DNA from: Diphasiastrum complanatum | Lineage: Eukaryota; Streptophyta; Lycopodiopsida; Lycopodiales; Lycopodiaceae | DNA: 64,000 bases | Assembly (NCBI GenBank): GCA_029204225.1 | Contig: CM055093.1 | Span: 17,695,041-17,759,040, forward strand | Direction: 5' to 3' | In this document: piece after piece, positions 1-10,299 of the stretch | How positions within the stretch are numbered: position 1 is the stretch's first letter | Layout: every line of letters starts with the position of its first letter | Made by a program: the position numbers and the translations under genes | Notes under the pieces: generated by a model | Told to the model about the DNA's origin: nothing | What the model saw: the letters and a program-made list of their open reading frames with translations, nothing else | Database searches by the model: none

Positions 1-476
1 ATGAAGTTAGCTCTTTCCTTAACTTTTGCATGCTTGCACTTGCCATGAAGAACCTTTGAAACACCATCATTATCCTCAAGACTAGGCAAGTTAGCATAAA
101 GATGAACATCTCCAAGAAGCATATTAGATCTTGACCTAGATCTAGCATAAGGAAGCTTTTTAGACTTTGCATAAGATCCACCAATTTTATTGATGCTAAA
201 AGGTAACTTTGGAAAGTTGAGACCAATCTCCTTTTCCATTCCATCCTTTTTGTTAGCCATAACAAAAGCATCAAGCTTGAAATGTCTACCTTGTTAATTG
301 CCCCTAGCAACCAAGACTTCTTCCTTTGTAATGAAACAAGCATCACCCCCAAACTTTGCCATGTATCCTTTCTCTATCATTTGATCAACACTTAACAAAA
401 TCTTTGAAAGTGAAGGAATGTAAAGAACACCATCATCTTTCCTATTATTAGAGAGACAAATAGGAATTGAACCAAT
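1..476 (-). pseudogene. Outer copia element: protease-downstream fragment
   Basis: Homologous to about 3199-3690 of the inner element, covering the GAG-pre-integrase stretch (LYIPSLSK) and the following region. It is separated from its upstream half (5953-7580) by the nested insertion at 476/5953. It has a stop at 294-296 where the inner copy has Lys, but keeps an intact Glu codon near position 95 where the inner copy has TAG. It continues off the left edge, so whether it also carries the unknown extension cannot be seen. Confidence 0.85.
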
Positions 477-1130
477 TGTGAAGGATTTTAGATCATTCAA
501 AATCCAATCCAAGTCCCAAATCTTTGGTTACAATAAGGAGCAAACCAACAATCCTGCCAATGTAGAAAAATCAGCATCTACATACAAAATGAGATGCAAA
601 CTCTAAGAGATATTGATCAAACATGAACCAAAACATAAAATATGTTTGCTGTCCGTACAATTACAGTACCCTACTGTATCTCACACGTGTGGAACCGAAA
701 ATAGCAATAAATGATCATTCTACACATAGAATTGCAAGATAACACCAAGATAGTGCACCAATGAGTAGTAGAACCCAAAGAGAATCATGTATAATGATGA
801 AATGAGAGATAGAAGAGAGAAGATGTGTCTTTTCACGAGTTACATCCTTTTATAGAGTTTCCAAACCCTATTTGGCCACTTGGCTTTCCCTCCAAAATGT
901 AAACCCTACTATATTTGGGTCTAGATTCAATGTACCCAAAGTTCAAATTTGAATCTCTCTCAAACTTGACTACCAACTTTCCCACACTTTCCAAAAGTGT
1001 TTATTGAATGTATTTTAAACTAACATAACTTCAGAAAGTTTATCTCTAAGTCTAAAATGAGTTTTGGCCTCTTATTGACAATTTACCAAAATGTAACTAA
1101 ACTAGACTAAACTAGTTGAAATCTCTCACA
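477..1130 (-). repeat. 3' LTR of inner copia element
   Basis: 654-bp LTR matching 5317-5952 and 7581-8205. It carries 18 extra bases (in an ATGATGAAATGAGAGATAG-like stretch near 795-812) absent from the other two copies. The outer end begins TGTGAAGG and the inner end is CTCTCACA followed by the PPT. Confidence 0.9.
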
Positions 1131-3273
1131 CTCCCTCTTCAACTAGTTTTGGCATAGTTTTGACAATAGAACCTTGATCCAACTTTAGAATGATATCCAT
1201 CTCAAGTATAGATCTTCTTTCTAAGGTTATAAAGTATCTTTCATAATTGATATAGAGAATAGTGTCCAAATTGGATGCTTCACTATTTCTTACATCAATT
1301 TTACACATCAAGATATAACTAGAACATGAAAAACCAAATAGAATGTGAATGAAATGATTCCTCCATGTTTCAAACTTTGAACTCTCTAGAAAATTACAAC
1401 AACCAAACAATAAATGTGAGTGATGACCATTTGCTTGCTTGTCTCCTCCAACTTTGTCCTTTCTTGATATGACTCCACCATAAAACTCCATGAATGAGCC
1501 TCCATCTCCATCTTGCCACAAGAAACCATCAAACCTTGGAAATCCATGAGTAGGTGAGTACATACATGATGCAAATCTAACAACACATGACTCCATAAAC
1601 CAAGTAGTTTGCACTAGTCCATCTTCAAGATCTACTTGACACAAGAAAATGACCATGAATTCACCAAAAATTGACAATCTCCAAGTATTGGCACCAAGTA
1701 GCTCAACACTTGAGAACTTAGCCATGGATGAGTGACATAATGAACCTCCAATAACTTCATTTCCATCAGCAAAACCAGCCAAGAATGCTAGTACAACTCC
1801 AACAATAAGATATTGCAAGACAATGTAGCTAGTTTGTCCAAATCTTGACAATTTGCACACATCCACATGAAATAGCTCAAACATGAGATAGAACAAGTAA
1901 AGTAAACTTGAAAAACACTTCCTTGCTGCTCCTTTGACCTTACTTGAGTCTTCAATAAGCTGCAAAAACATATCCATAACATCTTTGCCAAATAACCTTC
2001 CTTTGATGCTCTTGGCTAGCTCCAAATTGCCACCTTTCCTTTTGTGTTGTTGAAGCCCTTTGAGACCAACCTCTTGATCTTCCTCTTGACCATCAAAGTC
2101 ATTGAACAAAATTTGTTTTTCAGATCCATTACTTGCTTTTCCAGTATGAAAACCATGAGAACCAATATCTACTTGCATAGCATCATCTACACAAGAAAAT
2201 TCTCCAAAACATGTGAGTAAGGCAAAATGAGTCGCTTCCACTTCCTTACCTTTCTCTTGATCATCAAAGATATCAAAGATATGAATATCTTCAGACTTGA
2301 ACCTCTGGGAATACTCCCTCTCAAAAATATGATCAATATCCAACAAGAACTCATCAATGCTTGATCTCGAATTTCCACAAAGGTTAGTGAAAACAATGTC
2401 ACCAATGTCACCATCATAAATCAAAAGATAGATTCCAAACTTTCCATCCAACATGAAGTAGAGTAGGTGAAGATGAGTATCAAACCTAATAAATCCAACC
2501 CTCTTGAGTCCATAACAAACCTCAATAAGCTCAACAATGAGATCTCCCTTGCCTTGAAGAAATTGCCTCTCGATTTGCTCCATGTAGTCTTCTCCAACCA
2601 ACCTTTTCTCATCTCGATCATGAGTGATCAATTCACAATCATAGAATCCTTTGAGTTGATGAAGAGATGTGAGATCCATGCCTTGGATCTTCCCAAGAAC
2701 CAATCTTCCATTGCTCTTTCCTTCATAAGACTCCCTCTTAATGATTGCATCATAAGAAGTAGAAATCTCAAAAACATTAGAAGCCATGAAAAAAATGATT
2801 AGTACCTTCAACATAAGGATGATTGAAGTACTCTCTTTCTTCAAACAAGAACTTCTATTCAATATTTTAGGTAATGAATCATATGATAATGATTCTTCCT
2901 CACTATCATTCACAATGACATCATTCAAAGTACATCCTACTTTGAACTCTTCACATACTTCTCTTCTTCTTGACTTGTGACTATCTCCTTCACTAAGTCT
3001 CTTGATAGAACCATTTGATCTACTCTCTTTATGAAGTCATGTGACTCCACTTGCTGGAAAAATGACTTTCTTGGAATCATAACAAAAGAATGTAGAAGAA
3101 CCACCTCCTTCATGCATGCATCTAGCAACATCCTTTTCCATATGATCGAAGAAATCATTAACAACAATCTTTTCCAAGGAAGAACCTTCACCTCCATTGA
3201 TGAAGTTAGCTCTTTCCTTACCTTTTGCATGCTTGCACTTGCCATGAAGAACCATTGAAACACCATCATTATC
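1126..3273 (-). pseudogene. Long unknown C-terminal extension of the copia gag-pro frame
   Basis: About 715 codons in exactly the same frame as the upstream Gag-protease region, ending at the PPT/LTR junction. The frame is interrupted only by one TGA at 3037-3039; a 600-codon stretch from 2928 to 1126 is fully open. I do not recognise the product: there is no integrase HHCC/DDE, no RT YxDD and no RNase H signature. Within the 600-residue part, hydrophobic segments lie at about residues 35-50, 340-353 and 367-386, separated by acidic and polar stretches. An envelope-like or captured host protein is possible, but nothing in the sequence proves it. It replaces the enzymatic pol region, so the element is non-autonomous. 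Confidence 0.6.
1131..1142 (-). other. Polypurine tract of inner copia element
   Basis: On the minus strand TTGAAGAGGGAG lies one to two bases before the LTR start TGTGAGAG, the expected place for the plus-strand primer of an LTR element. It also codes the last residues of the long reading frame. Confidence 0.75.
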
Positions 3274-4713
3274 CTAAAGACTAGCCAAGTTAGCACAAAG
3301 ATGAACATCTCCAAGAAGCATATTAGATCTTGACCTAGATCTAGCATAAGGAAGCTTGTTAGACTTTGCATAAGATCCACCAATCTTATTGATGCTAAAA
3401 GGTAACTTTGGAAAGTTGAGACCAATCTCCTTTTCCATTCCATCCTTTTTGTTAGCCATAACAAAAGCATCAAGCTTGAAAAGTCTACCTTGTTTATTGC
3501 CCCTAGCAACCAAGATTTCTTCCTTTGTAATGAAGCAAGCATCACCACCAAACTTTACCATGTATCCTTTCTTTATCATTTGACCAACACTTAGCAAATT
3601 CTTTGAAAGTGAAGGAATGTAAAGAACACCATCAAGTCTTGTTTTCCTATTAGTAGAGAGACAAATAAAAATTGAACCAATACCTTCGATCACACACTCA
3701 CCACCATTGGCCATGTGAATTGCTTTCTTGGCTCCATCATAAGTGACCAAAGAAGTAAAGAACTCCTTGTGACTAGTCATGTGTGAACTAGCTCCACTAT
3801 CAATCCACCATGAATCTTTGTCACCTTCACTTGATATTGGACTTGATGAACACATCAAAAGAGAATCACCACCACCTAGACCCTCATCATTAGTAGTAAA
3901 GTTGATTTGCTTGCTAGCTTCATCTCTTTGCTTCTTCAAACATTCATTTGCAAAATGCCCTTTGATTCCACAATAAAAGCATTTCAAGTTAGACTTATCT
4001 TTCTTTTTGCCAAAAGAGGAAGTATCACCTTGATCTTGCCCTTTAGACCACTTGCCTTTGCCTTTGGCCTTGAACTTGCCTTTGATGAACATAGCATCCT
4101 CTTCATAATGAGACGTCGATGTAGATCCACCTCCTCTTGATTGAAGCCTATACTCCTCATTCACCAAGATCTCTTGCAAATCCACAATACTTGGCAAAGT
4201 CTTTTGAATAGCAAAACTTTGAACAAGATTAGCATGATCATACAACAAGCCATTAAAGATAACTTGAACAAGTTCTACCTCCTTAATGCTTTCATCAATA
4301 CATGCTAACTCATCATTGAATGCTTTAACCCTCAAAACAAAAGCATGAGTACTCTCTTCTTTCTTTTTCAAACTTTGAAAGATTTGCCTCCTAAGAGTCA
4401 ACACTCTTGATGTAGACTTGGATTCATAAAGCTTCTTCAAAGCTTCCCAAGCCTCCAAAGATGATGTGCACTTACCAACTTCCTTGAGAAGTTCATTGGT
4501 AACATTCATCTTAATCATGTGTAGATCTTTCTTTGCTCTCTTGTCATATCTCACTTGATCTTGAGGTGTTTGAGGTCTCTCCTCCACACCTGCAACAATC
4601 TCCATCAACTCATTCATCTCCAATAAGGACTCCATCCTCACCTTCCAAGTAGAATAGTTGATTGAGGTAAGCCTATCATTGCTCTCCAACATAAATCCAC
4701 CACTTGTAGCCAT
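3274..4713 (-). pseudogene. gag-pro: Copia Gag-CCHC-protease polyprotein (inner copy, nonsense-truncated)
   Basis: 479 codons from the ATG at 4713. Residues 1-195 resemble the UBN2/retrotran_gag_2 copia Gag domain. Then comes a basic linker, a CCHC zinc knuckle CFYCGIKGHFANEC at about 245-258, an aspartic protease site WWIDSGASSHMT (catalytic DSGA at about 305-308), and the GAG-pre-integrase motif LYIPSLSKNLLSVGQM. The frame ends at a TAG (3274-3276). The sister copy at the left edge has GAG (Glu) at that codon, so this is a recent nonsense mutation, and the frame continues downstream in register. The upstream in-frame ATG at 4782 is less likely because the second copy also starts at the equivalent of 4713. 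Confidence 0.85.
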
Positions 4714-5304
4714 GTTGAAGTGACCTGATCTTCTTCTTTCAACCTGTTCCAATGCACAAAGCACTCTCTTGAATGTCAACAAATGAACTCAAGAAGAAAT
4801 CACAAAGATATGGAACCTCTCAAATCTCTTCTAGCACTTCTAACTAGAAAATCAACACATAGAATAGTGAAATCTTGATCAACCTATGATCTATCCTCAA
4901 TCTAATGATTCTTGCCACTTCCTAAGATTGAAACACACTCAAATGAAGTTCAATAACCTCACGAACTAGAGATCCAATCAAAATTAGGGTTTTGACAAAA
5001 TCACAAAAAATTGAATATCTCAAATTCTACATGCAATTTCTAGAAACTTGGTATATCTTCTTGTAGACTCCAATGAGACCTTCCTAGTGCACCAAAAATC
5101 ATCTAATTCCAGTAAGCCAGGTGTGAAATTGAAATTGATCAAGTATATAACCCTATATTGAGTTTTGACCTACAAAAGATCAATTCTACACATGCAAAAA
5201 TGCTAATTTTTGAGTAGAGATCAATCTAGCATGCTCTAGCATTGGTAACTCCTCCAAAATCCTTGCTAAAGATGGCTGATCCTTTCATAACCTGAAACAC
5301 AATA

Positions 5305-5316
5305 GCTCTGATACCA
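5305..5316 (-). other. Primer-binding site (initiator tRNA-Met), inner element
   Basis: The minus strand reads TGGTATCAGAGC directly after the 5' LTR. This is the standard plant copia/gypsy PBS complementary to the 3' end of initiator tRNA-Met, and it fixes the element's orientation as minus. Confidence 0.92.
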
Positions 5317-5952
5317 TATGAAGGATTTCAGATCATTCAAAATCCAATCCAAGTCCCAAATCTTTGGTTACAATAAGGAGCAAACCAACAATCCTGCCAA
5401 TGTAGAAAAATCAGCATCTACATACAAAATGAGATGCAAACTCTAAGAGATATTGATCAAACATGAACCAAAACATAAAATATGTTTGCTGTCCATACAA
5501 TTACAGTACCCTACTGTATTTCACACGTGTGGAACCGAAAATAGCAATAAATGATCATTCTACACATAGAATTGCAAGATAACACCAAGATAGTGCACCA
5601 ATGAGTAGTAGAACCCAAAGAGAACCATGTATAGAAGAGAGAAGATGTGTCTCTCCACGAGTTACATCCTTTTATAGAGTTTCCAAACCCTATTTGGCCA
5701 CTTGGCTTTCCCTCCAAAATGTAAACCCTACTATTTTTGGGTCTAGATTCAATGTACCCAAAGTTCAAATTTGAATCTCTCTCAAACTTGACTACCAACT
5801 TTCCCACACTTTCCAAAAGTGTTTACTGAATGTATTTTAAACTAATATAACTTCAAAAAGTTTATCTCTAAGTCTAAAATGAGTTTTGGCCTCTTATTGA
5901 CAATTTACCAAAATGTAACTAAACTAGACTAAACTAGTTGAAATCTCTCACA
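5317..5952 (-). repeat. 5' LTR of inner copia element
   Basis: 636-bp LTR next to the PBS. It is nearly identical to 477-1130 but lacks the 18-bp insertion. The last two bases on the coding strand are mutated (TA for CA). The adjacent 5953-5957 CCAAT is the target-site duplicate. Confidence 0.92.
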
Positions 5953-6982
5953 CCAATACCTTCAATCACACACTCACCACCATTGGCCATGTGAATTGCT
6001 TTCTTGGCTCCATCATAAGTGACCAAAGAAGTAAAGAACTCCTTGTGACTAGTCATGTGTGAGCTAGCTCCACTATCAGTCCACCATGAATCTTTGTCAC
6101 CTTCACTTGATATTGGACTTGATGAACACATCAAAAGAGAATCACCACCACCTAGACCCTCATCATTAGTAGTAAAGTTGATTTGCTTGCTACTCTTTGC
6201 TTCTTCAAACATTCATTTGCAAAATGCCCTTTGATTCCACAATAAAAGCATTTCAACTTAGACTTATCTTTCTTTTTGCCAAAAGAAGAAGTCTCACCTT
6301 GATCTTGCCCTTTAGATCACTTGCCTTTGCCTTTGCCCTTGAACTTTCCTTTGATGAACATAGCATCCTCTTCATAATGAGATGTCGATGTAGATCAACC
6401 TCCTCTTGATTGAAGCCTATACTCCTCATTCACCAAGATCTCTTGCAAATCCACAATACTTGGCAAAGTCTTTTGAATAGCAAAACTTTGAACAAGATTA
6501 GCATGATCATCCAACAAGCCATTAAGTATAACTTGAACAAGTTCTACCTCCTTAATGCTTTCATCAATACATGCTAACTCATCATTGAATGCTTTAACCC
6601 TCAAAACAAAAGCATGAGTACTCTCTTCCTTCTTTTGCAAACTTTGAAAGATTTGCCTCTTAAGAGTAAGCACTCTTGATGTAGACTTGGATTCATAAAG
6701 CTTCTTCAAAGCTTCCCAAGCCTCCAAAGATGATGTGCACTTACCAACTTCCTTGAGAAGTTCATTGGTAACATTCATCTTAATCATGTGTAGAGCCTTC
6801 TTTGCTCTCTTGTCATACCTCACTTGATCTTGAGGTGCTTGAGATCTCTCTTCCACACCTGCAACAATCTCCATCAACTCATTCATCTCCAATAAGGACT
6901 CCATCCTCACCTTCCAAGTAGAATAGTTGATTGAGGTAAGCCTATCATTGCTCTCCAACATAAATCCACCACTTGTAGCCAT
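5953..6982 (-). pseudogene. gag-pro: Outer copia element: Gag-CCHC-protease remnant
   Basis: A second copy of the Gag frame, starting at the ATG at 6982. The first 195 codons are intact and almost identical to the inner copy. It then decays: a stop after the SRGG motif (about 6395), a further stop in the KGKGK linker, and a 7-bp deletion just after the zinc knuckle (around 6190-6200) that shifts the frame. The protease site (WWTDSGASSHMT) is readable at about 6050-6110 in the shifted frame. The inner element is inserted at the end of this segment. Confidence 0.87.
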
Positions 6983-7568
6983 GTTGAAGTGACCTGATCT
7001 TCTCTTTCAACCTGTTCCAATGCACAAAGCACTCTCTTGAATGTCAAAAAATGAACTCAAGAAGAAATCACAAAGATATGGAACCTCTCAAATCTCTTCT
7101 AGCACTTCTAACTAGAAAATCACCACATAGAATAGTGAAATCTTGATCAACCTATGATCTATCCTCAATATAATGATTCTTGCCACTTCCTAAGAATGAA
7201 ACACACTCAAATGAAGTTCAGTAATCACAAACTAGAGATCCAATCAAAATTAGGGTTTTGACAAAATCACAAAAAATTGAATATCTCAAATTCTACATGC
7301 AATTTCTAGAAACTTGATGTACCTTCTTGTAGACTCCAATGAGACCTTCCTAATGCACCAAAATCATCTAATTCCAGTAAACCAAGTGTGAAATTGGAAT
7401 TGATCAAGTATCTAACCCTATATTGAGTTTTGACCTACAAAAGATCAATTCTACACATGCAAAAATGCTAATTTTTTAGTAGAGATTAATCTAGCATGCT
7501 CTAGCATTGGTAACTCCTCCAAATCCTTGCTGAAGATGGCTGATCCTTTCATAACCTGAAACACAAGA

Positions 7569-7580
7569 GCTCTGATACCA
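7569..7580 (-). other. Primer-binding site, outer copia element
   Basis: TGGTATCAGAGC on the minus strand, immediately inside the LTR at 7581-8205, matching initiator tRNA-Met. Confidence 0.9.
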
Positions 7581-8205
7581 TGTGAAGGATTTCAGATCAT
7601 TCAAGATCCAATCCAAGTCCGAAATCTTTGGTTACAATAAGGAGCAAACCAACAATCCTGCCAATGTAGAAAAATCAGCATCTACATACAAAATGAGATG
7701 CAAACTTTAAGAGATATTGATCAAACATGAACCAAAACATAAAATATCCGTACAATTACAGTACCCTACTGTATTTCACACGTGTGGAACCGAAAATAAC
7801 AATAAATGATCATTCTACACATAGAATTGCAAGATAACACCAAGATAGTGCACCAATGAGTAGTAGAACCCAAAGAGAACCATGTATAGAAGAGAGAAGA
7901 TGTGTCTCTCCACGAGTTACATCCTTTTATAGAGTTTCCAAACCCTATTTGGCCACTTGACTTTCCCTCCAAAATGTAAACCCTACTATTTTTGGGTCTA
8001 GATTCAATGTACCCAAAGTTCAAATTTGAATCTCTCAAACTCGACTACCAACTTTCCCACACTTTCCAAAAGTGTTTATTGAATGTATTTTAAACTAATA
8101 TAACTTCAAAAAGTTTGTCTCTAAGTCTAAAATGAGTTTTGGCCTCTTATTGACAATTAACCAAAATACGAATAAACTAGACTAAACTAGTTGAAATCTC
8201 TCACA
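7581..8205 (-). repeat. 5' LTR of outer copia element
   Basis: 625-bp LTR of the same family as 477-1130 and 5317-5952, ending in the same CTCTCACA border. It lacks a few bases (TGTTTGCTG-like, near 7746) present in the inner LTRs. Its partner LTR lies beyond the left edge of the window. Confidence 0.9.
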
Positions 8206-9865
8206 CTTATTATGTTCTTTTTTGAAGAAATTCGTACTTCTACATGTAGAACAACATTTCATTTGTCCGATAATTTCCGTACGTATGATTTTCCACAAAT
8301 CTTGATATTCTTTTGTTTTAAACTATCCATCGACATATGGCATAGATTGATTTCTGTTTTTTTTTTTAAAAACGTTTTTTTTCGCGACTCTACGTCTTTC
8401 AGTTAACGTTCGTTTCGTCTGTAATTCCATTTTTTATGAAACAATTGATCGTATATTTTCAATTCTAAGCAAATAAGGTTTTTTTTTTTTTTTGAAATTA
8501 GTTCTATTGGATATTGACTAGGGATTGATATTATTCGCCTTATACCAAAGCACTAAATTCTCTTGATATGATTTCGACTATCGAAATAAATAACGAGAGA
8601 TGAAACAATCATCAACGATGTTAGTCATTGTCAAAAATAAGTAAACTAGAAAATATTTACAAATAAAAAGACTTTTGTATGACATTTTTTTGAATTGAAA
8701 TTCTACGTGTTATAAAAAAACAATCCACTTGTATTAAAATAACAAGTAAAAATACATAACATTGGGAATATATCATTTATTCAATTTCTTAAGAAAAACA
8801 ATATCTGAATAAAAAACAAAAGATAATTTCCAATATTTCATAATAGATGAGAATTCTAAATGCATAACACATAATTCTGATAATAGTTATATAGAAAATG
8901 ACATTCATTTTGATACAGAAAAATTGTCGAAATTTAAGAAATATTACGTAACATTATTTACAAGTTTGTATACAGAAGAAACCATTACACACACATGTCT
9001 ATGGTTTTTTTCATGTTGTAAACACATGAGAGTGAAAGACTGCTTCATGTACGCACTAAACAAAAATATATATAAGGAAAAACTCAACAAATCAAAATCA
9101 AATTTTCTCGAGGTCCAACTCTAGCTGTAAGCACACAAATTTCATCACGAGACCTAACATGAACTCTATCTGTATCTCTATCTCCAACAATAATTGGATT
9201 TCGAGCTGTAGCGCTTGGTTATAATTCAATTTTCAGTTCAGATTTGGTAAGCCTAATCTTGAATTTTCGATATATATTATTATCAATATAGTTTTATTTA
9301 TTGCATAATACAAAATGATTCATTAGTCAAATTTAAGAACAATAATAAAAAAAACCTATGCGAAAGAGGCTGAATATTATATACTTTTGTGAAAGGGACT
9401 AAATATTATATTCTCTAACAAATATTTATGAATGAAATGATATTTGTAAAATAAATTACAATTGTTTTTCAAGCAGACATAGTTACGTTGAAATTATTGT
9501 CGTTTCTTTGTTGAACAAACAAGTTCTTCTCTAAATTTATGAGAAATGAATTCGAAAATGAATTACTAATGGCATGAACTATAAGACGACTTGGATTCTA
9601 TTATTGTGTGAATGAACAATGCTACAGAACATCATTATTGTAGTCTGTGATTTGATTTTTAGTAATTATTGTTCTTGATTTTATTTTTTATTTGTTTTAT
9701 TGGACTTTGCAAGACATATTATTTAATTTTTTGATTTGGAAAAACATTGAGAGAGCTTTGTAAAATATTTCAGATATGCCCACAATGTTAGTATTTGTTA
9801 GAAAAAGTCAATTGTTAGAAGCCATCTATTTGATCAAGTGTAAGATGACAAAAAGAGGTGTGGCG

Positions 9866-10011
9866 TTTTTTCTCTCAAATTTATAAACTAGGAGATTCGC
9901 CTTTCTCCCAAACGCCAATGCCATATGAAAAATGAAATTCGAAATTGCCAATTGCAAATTGCCATGACATATTTTAAATAGTTTACAAAGCTCGCACATT
10001 GTTTTTTCAAA
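9866..10011 (+). repeat. Diverged 146-bp direct repeat, copy 1
   Basis: Shares with 10154-10299 the motifs ATAAACTAGGAGATTCGCCT, CGCCAATGC, AAAATGAAATTCGA and AAGCTCGCACATTGT in the same order and spacing, at roughly 80% identity by eye. Confidence 0.8.
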
Positions 10012-10153
10012 TGATATTCTGTATTTTATATTTCTGAAATTTATTCATATTCAAACACGACTTACTTTTGTTAATTATTTAATTCGTTTTGCTATTGTAA
10101 TAAGTTGGTTCCTTTCGTTACATTCATACAGATTATCTCAATAATACTAGGTG

Positions 10154-10299
10154 ATTTTTCTCTCAATTTTATAAACTAGGAGATTCGCCTTTATCCCACG
10201 CCAATGCAATGTGGAAAATGAAATTCGAGATTCCAAATTGCAAAATGCCATGGAATATTTCAGATATTCTACAAAGCTCGCACATTGTGTTTTTTCAAA
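10154..10299 (+). repeat. Diverged 146-bp direct repeat, copy 2
   Basis: Second copy of the repeat at 9866-10011, 288 bp downstream. No terminal inverted repeat or target duplication was found, so a local duplication is as likely as a transposon. Confidence 0.8.

Larger units (their letters stand above)
477..5952 (-). mobile_element. Inner non-autonomous Ty1/copia LTR element (complete, nested)
   Basis: A complete LTR retrotransposon reading leftwards. LTRs are 477-1130 and 5317-5952; a PBS lies inside the right LTR and a PPT inside the left one. It is flanked by identical 5-bp target duplications CCAAT (472-476 and 5953-5957). LTR ends are TGTGAGAG...CCTTCACA on the coding strand; the right copy has TA instead of the terminal inverted CA. 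By hand I count about 12 substitutions over roughly 635 aligned LTR bases, nearly all transitions, plus an 18-bp indel, so the insertion is fairly young. The internal region codes Gag, zinc knuckle and protease, then a long frame of unknown identity. No integrase, reverse transcriptase or RNase H motif is visible, so mobilisation would need a helper element. Confidence 0.9.

Noticed and set aside
2937-3551. 204-codon minus-strand frame overlapping the copia gag-pro end
   Set aside because: It lies in a different frame from the continuous gag-pro-extension frame and has no domain; treated as a shadow.
5511-5816. Similar short frames in the LTRs (also 7766-8038)
   Set aside because: They are inside non-coding LTR sequence and differ between LTR copies only by neutral changes.
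9110-9225. Minus-strand open stretch with VGDRDTDRVHVRSRDEICVL-like peptide
   Set aside because: Reads like a protein by eye but is short, has no start and matches no family I can name.
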